Below, piece by piece: positions 11,244 to 23,543 of a stretch of DNA of 64,000 nucleotides. A program made the position numbers and the translations under genes. This DNA is from Tenodera sinensis (Eukaryota > Arthropoda > Insecta > Mantodea > Mantidae): contig CM060962.1 in assembly GCA_030765045.1 (NCBI GenBank), forward strand, positions 99,946,912 through 100,010,911. The letters are read 5' to 3'. Numbering within the stretch: position 1 is the first letter of the stretch; every line of letters starts with the position of its first letter. The notes beneath the pieces were generated by a model, which was not told where the DNA came from, did not search any database, and saw nothing but the letters and a program-made list of their open reading frames with translations.

Positions 11244-11387
11244 TAAAGCCACAATTTTTTGTACCCCATCGTGTGTAGGAGTGCCAGTTATGCCGTAAGT
11301 GTGTTCACCCAGACCGAGAGGCCAGTCATCAGCACTGAACGAAACAACCCCCTACACACGGTAAGGTGACTAAGAATTGTGGCTTTA
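11244..11387. mobile_element. Small MITE with imperfect 36 bp terminal inverted repeats
   Basis: The left end TAAAGCCACAATTTTTTG, continuing to CGTGTGTAGG, is the imperfect reverse complement of the right end, CCTACACACGG to AATTGTGGCTTTA. The element is 144 bp counting the TA at each edge, which would fit a TA target duplication of the Tc1/mariner group. It has no coding capacity. Confidence 0.75.
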
Positions 11388-12429
11388 ATTATTACATGTT
11401 ACATTAGCGGGAAATTATTAAATCAGGCACATTTCGTTCGTAGTTTGTAGGTTCAATCGCCAAGACTGCATTTCTTGTATATCGTGGCACAATTTGGAAA
11501 AATTTCATCGTTTTGTATCATTCAAACAGGTACTTTCCTAATACCAGAAGAGTCAATGAACTAATAAGCGGGTGCGTGGTGTTTTTCCTGTTCGCGTTAT
11601 CGGTGCTCGTTGCAGCTAGTACTGAATGGCTATATGGTTATATGTAACCATATAACATACTTAAAACTACTTTTAAAGGCTTTACTTGCCGACTTTATAA
11701 AAGGAGGTGCTGAAACTGGACACTGTCGTTCTCCATACATATTTGGCACCTCCAATAGACTATCCATCACTCGCCGTAATTCAACATGAATTCCAAAAAA
11801 TATTCTTTCTTTCGCCACATTCACGTTTTGAAAATGTTCCACACGATGCAGCTTTCATCCAACTCTTCTGAAATTTGTCATGTTAGTTCCTAGAACGCAA
11901 GCTATTGTTCTTACTTTTTTCTTTGGAATGGTTTTGAGTGATCACTTATTAAAGCCGTACACAACTTAAAAAAATAAAAAACTAGACCCTGGAACTTTTA
12001 TACCCAGAAATATGGCTGCAAATCGTATTTTCACTTGACGAGGTGACTGAATTAACACGTACGGGTCATAAATTCATACATACTGCGCGGTAGAAAATAT
12101 ACCCTGAGTCGTAATATATTTTGTGACTAAATACAGGAGAAAATAATAAATAACTGGTAATAACTGAACTACAGCATATCAGTTCAATACTGCAGAGCAA
12201 AGCGGCGTCATTAGCTCAACCTTGATTACTGTAGCAGCGAGGAATCATAGTCACACGGTGAAAAAACACCGCACAACCGTTTCTTAGTTTATTGGCTCCC
12301 TTTGTATTTTAGTGCATTAGTTAATATTATCTCTGATTTTGTGAAACGAAAATGGAGAGAGAATTTATTTGAGTTTGTACTAGTGAGGAATCCTTCGAAT
12401 ATTAACGATTACCATTTCTACGAAACCAT
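11388..12429. other. Intron sequence, nothing recognised
   Basis: No exon, SINE head or transposase-like frame was seen. Confidence 0.4.
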
Positions 12430-12768
12430 GTGACCACTTCCGTTGCGACGTGGTAGCGCGTTTGTCTCTGGCGCAGAGAGCCCGGGTTCGGTCCCCGGTA
12501 CCGGGGTGGGGATTTTTCCCCCGCTGGGAGGTCTGGCACGGGGTACGCTCAGCCTCGTTAGGTCCCTGAGGGATAAATTGAGGAGCTACTTGACTGAGAA
12601 GTAGCGGTCCCTGATCAAGAAGACCGCATAACCGGCCGGGAGGGACCGGGGTGCTGACCACGTCCCACCTCCAGCACTGCACCCAACTGTGGGCAAAGGT
12701 GGAGGAAGCAGTGGTTGGTCGGTGAGCTTTCGCCCGGATGGGCTGTTGTGCCACGGTGTAACGTGACA
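12430..12768 (+). mobile_element. tRNA-derived SINE, family S2, copy 1
   Basis: A tRNA-like head (tggtagcgcg A-box region; GGTTCGGTCCCC B box near 12485) is followed by a GC-rich body. The landmarks gaggagctacttga, gaccgcataaccggccggg and ggggtgctgaccacgt recur in the 37959-38301 copy. A short AAACCAT lies on both sides (12423-12429 and 12769-12775) and may be the target duplication. Confidence 0.8.
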
Positions 12769-12775
12769 AAACCAT

Positions 12776-14034
12776 AAGTTAATACGGTTTTTGGATAGCT
12801 TCATTTATTTTAGTGTAGATAAACTTTAAACTTACCTAAACGTATTTATACTCGATAGCAGCAACTTAAAAATACTGTAACTACACACTGAGGGCATTTG
12901 CATCCCATACAGTCACATGGACCTGGATCTAACGTTTCATCATCAGTGTATAGATAGGATTCGGCTAATTCCTTGTCTTTCACATTCACTCGATTTCAAA
13001 CCTACCGATTTTTGCTTTTAGGACCATTTAAAATCATTGATGTATTCTCCTCCGGTAGGTGCCGCGGAAAATCTCTGGATTCGAACAGTGTCGCATCGCG
13101 AGAAAATAAGTACCAGGAATTTACTTGACCATCGTAGAGTTATGAGATGTCGGTGGCCTGTGCTGACGTAGGATGTGGGCCTTTGGAATATGTAAGGAAA
13201 TGTGAAGGATAAGTGTCCGAGATACACCTTCATAACTCGGAAATCAAACCAGGAATCTCCGGACCCAAAAAAGGATAAAGGGTAAAGGGGAGATGTATTG
13301 TAGTTAATACTTTCAAATGCATTTTAAAGTTACGTTAATTTAATCTTTTCAATTTAAAGTTACGGTGTTTTAAACACAATGTAAAGCTCAGTGATTTATG
13401 CAAATATATGCCTATCCAAAATTCCGATAAAGTCCTAAATTAAACATATAAGATCTTATAAAATGCTGGTGCACTGATAGATGCAACCTAATTTAAAATT
13501 TTTTGAGCCTCAAAATCCGGGGCTTGGTTATAAGTAGCCTTTCGTCGGGGCTTATAACTCTCCTGTAGTATGTGTCTTGCTTTCTTAATAATGGGGAAAG
13601 CCTGTGAGACAGTTCACATTCGACTGGAATTTTACTGAATGTTTTAATAAATCAAGTGCTAAGCACCATGGTGGGCACATGACAAATTAAAATTATGAAC
13701 CCATTTTCTTTTCTTCCTGTTTCGCAATTTTAGCCACATATACGTGTTGACTCGAGGAGGCAATGTGAACAGCTGATAGTGTGTAGTGAACTGATGCTCC
13801 TCCGGTGTGCGGGCGTAAGTCTGCATCCCAAGGATGGCATACAAGCGCGTCTCATTTCATGTCGCTCAATACAGCAGCGATGTCTAACCTTGTCTCTTTG
13901 GAGAAACTTGCGTAATTAGCTGCTATTTCCCACCTCCTCTTTCAGTCGGAGGGTGAATCTGCTCACAACCAGACAGTCAGTATCTAGTGACGGACACAAA
14001 CAGGGGATTCCATGGCAGTTCCGAAGTCATAACC
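12776..14034. other. Intron sequence, nothing firm
   Basis: Moderately GC-balanced patches at 13020-13250 and 13540-13830 look repeat-derived but match no family I can name. I recognise no coding frame. Confidence 0.35.
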
Positions 14035-14510
14035 TGAATTTTCTCGGAATGTCCTCAGAAGACATCTTGCTTCTGGATGATTTTTACATAAATGGTAACC
14101 AGGAAGAGACAGACAAAAGCTCATTAAATAAAAATGTGGATCCCGTTAAGACATATAATTTATGTCAAATACTTATTTTTTCTTTTAAGCAAACAATTTC
14201 CGAGATATTCTCCATCATTTGTTTGAATGAACCAATGCTTATACTTTCCTCAAACAGGAATATGTTATTCGCTTTTTTATCTCTTGGCCTTGCAAGGAGA
14301 ACGGAATTTCAAGGACATCGCATGGCAAACAGCTCTTAAAACATTTCACTATCGCTTAAATCCTACTGTATTCCTATGTTCCCCGTGAACCTGCAAGACA
14401 ATTAACAGTAAGATAATTTCTGAAAATACTTAAGTCGATTAAAATGTAATAGATAGAGAAATGCGCATTTGCAAGAATAGTGTGTATTAGAGTGAGTATA
14501 GCTTTACATA
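14035..14510 (+). repeat. Dispersed repeat D1, copy 1
   Basis: Colinear blocks are shared with 44659-45075: ggaatgtcctcagaag, gagaacggaatttcaa, a tgaacctgcaaga-type block and an aataatttctg-type block. The spacing and order agree, so this is a diverged copy of one dispersed element. Its type is unknown. Confidence 0.65.
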
Positions 14511-17164
14511 TATTTACGAACAAAGTTTCTCCAAATTGAACTATATTGTATCGCAATAGGTTACGCGTCGATCACTTGGTGTATCTTCTAAGGCTATGCA
14601 ATTCGCCTTTGTCACCAAATATTGATGCACTTCTTCAACGTAAGCAGTACCAAAGAAGTTACTAATGAACAGATATTTATGGCATACGATTTGAAAGTGA
14701 TTTTGTAAATAAAACTCAACGTACATTTAACCAAACCACCACTGCAACACAATGTACGTCTCAGTGTTAAATGAGTGGCACAGTCCGCATAAAGTGGAAG
14801 GAGGCAAATCTAAACTCCCCTCTTTCGCAAGCTTTGGACATCGTTGGACTACAATGTCGCTGCTCCAACAAAGTGAGTTACCATGGCAATATGCCGGCAG
14901 GACATTTAATTCATTAACTGACTCACGGGCTAGGGCGAATAATTTCTAGGCTGATTCTACTCTTCCAAATTTAGCCTACTCTAAATTTTCTCGGGTTTCT
15001 AATCAGGTAAATAGAATGCTTGAAACCAATGTTTCGATGAAGATGATGAATACCTTTGAAATATTAGTCTCTAACCATCTATTTACCTGGCTAGAATCCC
15101 GAGAAAATTTGGAGATATCTACAGTAGTTCATCAGCTGCCACAAACAGAAAGATAAACTGACCCCATTAATAAGCACCACGCAGTAGCAAGAGTACCTAA
15201 TAAGCTCTTTGTGTTGCCTAGGTTTTGAAACAACACGTTTTCTTTTCGGTTGATCATTAGTAAGCGATTCTAAATGCTATTTCCCTTCTGAGAGACAGAT
15301 GAAACGCCCCGACCTAAAATCGAACCCGTTTGTTTTGAAAAGCTCTGTACTCGAACTCTAGCGTGTTTAATTAAGCGCCAGTTAGCTATTCGGTGCTCTT
15401 GAGTGGGATTGGAGATGAAAATGGTGGGAGTCTAAGTAAGAGATCGGAATTGGAGAAAGAGAATTAGCATGGGAATGACACAAAAGGGCTGCTGAATGAA
15501 GCAGAATGCATAAGATGATGAAGCCAGAAATAGGAAGTAATTAAAGTTCTAAAAACGGCAAGGAACGCAAAATATGTGCACAAGGGAAGGATGAAAAGGG
15601 AAATTAGTTTGAAAGAATTAATTTTAAAAGGAACGGTGATATTATCAGCTGTAATAGAGTGTGAAAGGATTTAAAAACAATGCGCTTTGACATGTTGGTG
15701 TAAGATTGTTTTTTATTAAATAACTTTGCAAGACTACAAGTCTTTATCAATCATCTTTGTAGGTGTAGTCATGGATGATTTACATCAATTTACGCAACGG
15801 TCCACTGTGTGCGCATTTCTTTAGTTGTGCACTTGCCTTTACAGGGAAGTGTTAACAGGGGAGGGTAAAAACACACATTTGCCCGAAACCTGCTAACAGA
15901 GAGGAGTCGTGTACCACAGCAAAGTTACGAAAATAGTATTTAAGGGGACTAGGAAGTTGATACCTGAGTTATTGACAGCTAAAATTTGTAATTTTCTAAA
16001 GAAATTATAGAGAGAAGGCAAATAATTGCAATAAAAAGTATTCGTACGTTAAAAGCAATACATAATATTATAAGCATGGGTTACGGTCAATAGGTAGCCA
16101 AAGTTAATTTTTGGACATGAGAGCACTAGCTAATTCCATAGTGTGGCTCTTATAATTAGGGTTATGGTGAATAACTCTGCCAGAAATCCATTAGCTTAAA
16201 GGCCAGATCCCTGGAAATTACGCTATGTTAAGAGACAGGTTGTTGTCCAGGCACGTAGGAAACAATTCTGAAAAAAACAATGGTAAATTAAATTCTTGGC
16301 ATGCATGATGGGAAGTCATATAGTAACAGTCGCGTTCCAGATATTAATAATTTAAAAGTTGGCAATATGTGTAGGAACATTATTAATAAATGATAATTGT
16401 TAAAAATGTTTCTGTGCTGTTCACACAAACACACACAAATACACAAATGAACCTTTTTGTTAAAATACTTTTTAATTAAGGGGCTTAAAACATGTATTTT
16501 CGGTAAACTCTCAATATCAATTTCTGGGCGGAATACAATAAGTACCTTCTCTATCTACGAGTTAAGTGGTAGAGAACGTATAATCCCTGATATTCATGGT
16601 AATGAATAACAAATATCAGGGAAAATTATGTTTCAGATCAGCATGACCTGCCCCTAGAGTCTTCAAAGCTGCAGACGTACGACCTTTGAGTGTTCAACAA
16701 TTATCATAAAGGTAAGTTTTGATAATTACGACATATTCTTAATCTTTGTATTTACTGCTTGGTCCCATGGTTATTTAATCAAAGGCTTATCTCAGTTTTC
16801 ACATAATTCAATTTCCTAATATCAATGCAGGGAAATACAAGCGAAACTAGTGGATAGCGATGTCGATGACATGGTCACCGTATGACACCGTCTACAACCT
16901 CGTTCTACGGTATAGCTACTGCCAGCTGCTCCAGTGAAGAACTATGAGATCTTTATCTCAGGGTATCCGTGGGCAGGTGTGAGGGTAGACAACGCCAGTT
17001 CAGTTGATAACACATTTAATGGAGGCTGATAACGATGTATTTGAAGTGAGTTGCGGACTGTTGAGGTTGAAGAATTGAACTGTTTTTGAAACTTATCACT
17101 CGAAAGGGTGATTACTGAAGTCTAACTGCTAGTAACTTCCAACGTATCCAGAGTTTACAGATTA
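14511..17164. other. Intron sequence, nothing firm
   Basis: AT-rich. A small hairpin (tccctgatatt ... aatatcaggga) sits near 16584-16622. The text at 16475-16550 resembles 43525-43595 and is probably part of another dispersed repeat. No exon is recognised. Confidence 0.4.
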
Positions 17165-18660
<1,496 letters not shown>

Positions 18661-21335
18661 TCCATTTCAATTAGCTGTATCCTGGACACTGGATGGGCCT
18701 AGGCAGCCCAATACCTTGGCCAGCAAGATCTGACCTAGCCCCATTAGATTATTCCTTTTGCAGACATTCAAGAATATTGAGTTTTAAACAAATCCCCTCA
18801 AAGGATTGTTAAAGCATATGCATCTGTTATTCCCGCAGTTCTCAGAATCGTTCATATAGATACAAGGAGACGGTTGAAACATTGTATCAATCAACAAGGA
18901 ATCATTTTTTGCACCTGTTCTGTGAATGAAGTGACCATAACAGTAGCCTTTGTTGATAATGAGAATAATGGAATAATAATAATAAATCATACAAATAACA
19001 AAAATATTAATATTAAGTAATAATAAAAATGATAATACTAAAACTAATTAAAAAAACCAATAATTTTGATACCAATAACATGATTCTGATGGTAATAGTA
19101 ATGCGTACAAAACATACCGATAATAATAGAACTAATAAAAATAATTAAACATTCTAATAAAATAATTACCATAAAATAATAACAAAAATAATTGTTATTA
19201 TAATAATATGAGAAATAATAATAGTAATAATGATGATAATAAACAATAATAAACTAATGAGAATAAAATAATAAAAGCAATAACAATATGGTAATAAGAA
19301 GAGCAATACTAACAGCAACTAAAAATAATGCTACACAACATTAATAAGATACAAGGAAATTTCTATCAAACACTACGCGCCCTCATGTTTGCATGGATTT
19401 TGTTACGGAAATTTACAATCTGTAATCCGTAATGCTAGCCAATAGTACGAGTAGCATAGACAGGAATGAGTTTATTCCCTGGTAAATAAAGTCATGTAAG
19501 TGAAGTGGAAAATATTACAAGACTGTTCCTCTCTATTATTACACGCTGCACACGCCAGTTGATGCCCGGGCATTTCCTCTGCCGCTCTCTTACAAGCAGA
19601 ACAAAGTTGACACACGCCACTGACTGGATTTACCCCTGTTATTTCCGCAACTCTTTTAATGCACGAAGGGTTGTCTACTTATCCGAAGGCCGGCTGGAGT
19701 GGGCCACCTGGCATAAACCGTAAGACATGGACAAAAACACTCTAAACCAAAGAATGTATATCTTTTTAAAACACACAATTTATTTGAAATAATTTTTTTT
19801 CGTGGCACTAGTCATTTTTGTATCAATCATTATTTGCATACATTTATCAATGTTTTGTCATTTGTTTAAAGCGCTGACGCTATTCAGTAGTTACTCGCGA
19901 TATGATACAAAGAGTGTGGAATTTAAAGGCCAGCATATCTCGTTCCACTTTTAAATCTCTTACTATCGATTTAGCTTCCCCTATTGTGACTAAAACAAAG
20001 TGTTTAAAACTATTTATGCAAAGATTTATCTCAAGTAGTATGAAGTTGGTAGAAAAATAAGCTTTCCAAGAGTATATTTTAAAAACTAAACAAAAATAAA
20101 CGATAATGGATATAGGAAGTCATGTGAATGTAACGAATTCCGTAGTTTTTGTTAGCCTTTATCAGCTGTTAAATATACATAGTCCACTTCATTCACATAA
20201 CTACAGGAGAACAAAGTTTGAACAACAGCATCCCACAGGTAGTTGGACCAAAGTTTGAATGTTAGACGACACAGTTACTTTGAAACATAGAGGTAGCACA
20301 CAATGCACGCCCGGAACTGGCCAGGTTATTGTTCAACACAACATTGGAACAGCAGCTGACGCGAGGTTGTGTTTCTATCCTTTTGAGTTACCTAAACACG
20401 TTTGGCATAAAACAGTTTCATTTCTGCGCATGCGTACGCGAAAATTCTCTGCTGTTAATATTTTCTTGGAGTTGCAACAAGCTATGGAGATAATTTACAG
20501 TTTTCTGGAGTAGGTCCAACGTTCGGGCTTGCCAAAGCTGTGTTTCATGCAAGTTTAGAATTCCAAGAAGCTTAGAACTCCGGGTAACTTATGAAACTCT
20601 GTGATAAAAAATTAAGGATAAAATAAAATAGCACCAGGAATCGTGCAGGCATAAATGATTTTCTCTCTACCCTTTATTCCAAGAAAAACTAGTTGAAAAT
20701 GAAAGATAATATCTTCATATGACATGCTTGAATAATCCCTTGAAGTTTTTGTCAGAATATTTTCCAATCAAGAATATCCACTAGGTTCAACGGCAGTTTG
20801 TCAACCTAAATAAACCTTATATTACATTATTTTTGCAAGCCTATGGATTTCTTGTTGAGGTCAATTTAATACTGATATAGCCTGTTATTGAATGAATTTT
20901 GAGTACAACAGCTACACATGCTCTAGTCAGTAAATGAAAAAGTTGTTCATATCCACCTAATATTATGTTCGATGCAAACTTCTAAACCATAGACTTCAGG
21001 TAATCTTATTCATTTAGTCGATTAAATTCACCTCCTACTGTCCGAATTTACTCGCCAGAAAATACTGTTTTTAATCGTGTCAATACAAAGCTTTAACATT
21101 GAGACACATTTACATATCTAAAGAACCGTAGTCAGGGAGAATGGCACAGGGGATTTGAGGAGTATATATTCTTTTTAATAGGATTTAACATCTGCTCTTA
21201 TTACATATATAAAATAGGTGGTGGAAATGAAACGAAATGCTAATTGGGAAAGGAAATTTACGAAACATTCCGCCCAAGCTTTAGAATACCTCTCTGTAAT
21301 TTGTCAGCTATTAGGGCTGAGGAAAAAATGGAAAA
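18661..21335. other. Intron sequence: retroelement-like flank and AT-rich stretch
   Basis: 18661-18760 (tggatgggcctaggcagccc...) is a short GC-richer piece directly attached to the AAT array, probably the element whose tail expanded. 18950-19340 is simple-sequence-like (aataat-rich). From 19340 to 21335 I recognise nothing. Confidence 0.45.
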
Positions 21336-21400
21336 AAACTTACGGAGAAAGGTCCTGGAGTGATTTGAACCGCGGACTTACCTATCACGAAAACCGAGAG
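21336..21400 (-). mobile_element. tRNA-like SINE head fragment
   Basis: On the minus strand a B-box-like GCGGTTCAAATC lies in a short GC-rich stretch directly beside a plus-strand SINE. It is probably a truncated SINE head. Confidence 0.35.
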
Positions 21401-21965
21401 AGAATGCACCGCGGCAGCGTGTGCGACTCGCAATCGGGAGATCCTGGGTTCAATCCTCGACGACTGCGCGCTCTGACTTGGGTTTTCCTTGATTTCCCCT
21501 TGCTACTTAGGAGAAAGCTGGGGTGCTTAATTTCATTCCACGGCTTCCTTTTCTTCCCTTTCTCTTTTATTTACCTTGTAATCTTCCAGGTTCGGTTGTC
21601 AGCGCAGTGGTTCGGGCAGCTGCGGGCAGATGGTGCAGTTTCTTGCGCTCAGTAAAAATCTTCTCCTCTAGCCCCGCTTGTGGAAGCTGCACGCCACCGT
21701 CCGGGTCTTAGGGATCATTTTGAAGCCTTCCCTAGGTAGCGGTAAGGAGTTTCAGATGGTGTGTCCGGTGGCTCTCTGTCAACCGTTAGAGACTTCCGCA
21801 CACCTCCGTGGCATTCCCTTCGCCGCCCTGTGCCGGAATTGTGTTCTCCCTTCACTTCACCTCCCCCTCCTAGGCGTGAGGAAGCCTGCAATAGATTCGT
21901 GCCAAGTCGCAGTAGGCGAGGTGTCCCCCTGCGTTCCATTACCTCATACTTATCACGACCATGTT
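21401..21965 (+). mobile_element. Long tRNA-derived SINE, family S3, copy 1
   Basis: The head has a B box (GGGTTCAATCC near 21447). A pyrimidine-rich stretch follows, then a GC-rich body ending with cttcactt..., cctcctaggcgtgagg and ggcgaggtgtccccctgcg. The same order of landmarks is seen at 49150-49660. At about 560 bp it is long for a SINE and could be a composite. The overlapping frames are not supported as proteins. Confidence 0.6.
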
Positions 21966-22277
21966 TAAACGACCTTGGCCAACCGTGTCAGTTCATTTTC
22001 GTATACATGTTGAAAGGGTATAGATATTCATAACTTAAATAATCATGGTACATAGTACACTTGGTTTTATGTGAATGTTGCATTTGTTTTCGCTTTAAAG
22101 TGTTCACGAATGTCAAACTTAAACACTTGTGTTGAATATCATATTTGAGGCTTTCACGGCGATGATAATTATTCACGGGTGATTAGTCGTGTAAAAGTTA
22201 AAAGTTCTGAGCCTTCGGTCATGCTTTGTTCTATAACCATCTTTAGACTCTTAAGTCTTAATTCATCCTGAAGATGC

Positions 22278-22436
22278 ACAGTCGCGCAGCAGCGTGTGTA
22301 AGGAGAGGTTGTTTGGCGAAAGCTTGTTCGCTTGGTTCGACCTTCAACTTACGTGACTTTGCACCAGCTATAACTCCCTGGTTTTCATTACACATTTTTG
22401 TGTGTTAAATAAGTGTGATTTTCTAGTAACGTAAAA
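22278..22436 (+). promoter_or_regulatory. LINE 5' UTR (putative internal promoter region)
   Basis: Begins around ACAGTCGCGCAGCAGCGTG, a CAGTC-type start like those of some insect LINEs with an internal polymerase II promoter. The exact first base depends on the tentative target-site duplication. Confidence 0.45.
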
Positions 22437-23543
22437 ATGTATATAGAACGAAAGAACACATTAGTACTAACGTTTGTGGATCGTGATGTGCCGAAACCGT
22501 CTCCATACGAACTACATGAATGGATTCACGATATATTCCGATTTGAAGAAGAGGAGCTGGAAATGATACAGATCAACAACTACACCCGGCAAATATACAT
22601 CCAGTGTAAGGAAGAGCTGCGAGTAAAAAGGGCCATAGAGGACACAAACGGTGAGTCAATTTTTACCTATAGTAATGGACAAAGAAGTAAAGTAACAATA
22701 ACATCGGCAGGTCTAGGGTTTCGTATTGTGAAATTATACCACTTACCCAAAGATTTAAACCAAGAAATTGTACGACAACATCTAGGAAACTACGGCACAG
22801 TACTAGCACTATCAATGGATACTTGGGGGCCCACGCTTCGATACAAAATCAGTAACGGAGTACGCACTGCAAAGATAAATTTAAAAAAGCATATTCCCTC
22901 ATATATAGATATTGCCGGATATAAAAGCTTTATAAGCTATGAAGGTCAACCAATTACATGTGCGGTGTGTAGTGAAACAGGACATTTACGAAACAACTGT
23001 CCCAGACGGAGGGTAATCACGCAGACACCACGTCTAACAGACCCGCCCACATGGTCTAAACTAGTGCAGGGAGACTTCCCCATTAGACGGGTACCGGTGG
23101 AATTGCCACAAGACACAGATATGACCTCGGTAGAAATGACGACTACTGATAAAGAACAAGTAACTGCAGCTCAGTTTTCAGGAAAAGATACTGTGGACGA
23201 AACACAGAGGGAAACTGTAATCAATCCTGAACAGGCGGAAAATTTAATAATGGATGATGATGACGCACAAAGTGATGCCCCGATAACGAACTTTACCACT
23301 ATTGCAATGGCAGAGGAACCCTCCGAGGTGACACCAGAAACTTCAAATATAACTTCAGAAACATGTGCATTCGCTCCAATAACGACAGATATGGAAGTAG
23401 TGCCCACAATTTCCAATAATAGTAGAAACCGCGACCCACGCGTGAAAAAGAGACGTACGGAGAGTAGCAAGGGTAACCGAAAGAAAGAAAAAACTGAAGA
23501 ATCATTCGAAAATGACCCGGGTACTCCCACACCGCTATCATAA
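22437..23543 (+). CDS. LINE ORF1 protein (RNA-binding, CCHC zinc knuckle)
   Basis: The 368-residue frame is uninterrupted. Residues about 92-150 (starting GLGFRIVKLYHLP) look like an RRM-type fold, with a strand-like LYHLP segment and a GNYGTVLAL segment. A CCHC zinc knuckle follows at residues 175-188 (CAVCSETGHLRNNC) with a basic flank. The C-terminal half is acidic and low in hydrophobics, and the very end is lysine/arginine-rich. ORF1 proteins of this group package the element's RNA into the ribonucleoprotein used for target-primed reverse transcription. The stop TAA (23541-23543) shares its last base with the ORF2 start. The start ATG follows a run of A and is the first in frame after the 5' UTR. 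Confidence 0.9.
   Translation: MYIERKNTLVLTFVDRDVPKPSPYELHEWIHDIFRFEEEELEMIQINNYTRQIYIQCKEELRVKRAIEDTNGESIFTYSNGQRSKVTITSAGLGFRIVKLYHLPKDLNQEIVRQHLGNYGTVLALSMDTWGPTLRYKISNGVRTAKINLKKHIPSYIDIAGYKSFISYEGQPITCAVCSETGHLRNNCPRRRVITQTPRLTDPPTWSKLVQGDFPIRRVPVELPQDTDMTSVEMTTTDKEQVTAAQFSGKDTVDETQRETVINPEQAENLIMDDDDAQSDAPITNFTTIAMAEEPSEVTPETSNITSETCAFAPITTDMEVVPTISNNSRNRDPRVKKRRTESSKGNRKKEKTEESFENDPGTPTPLS

Noticed and set aside
21218..22033. Overlapping frames of 60-145 codons near 21.2-22.0 kb
   Set aside because: They coincide with a GC-rich SINE body and have no domain or splice support.
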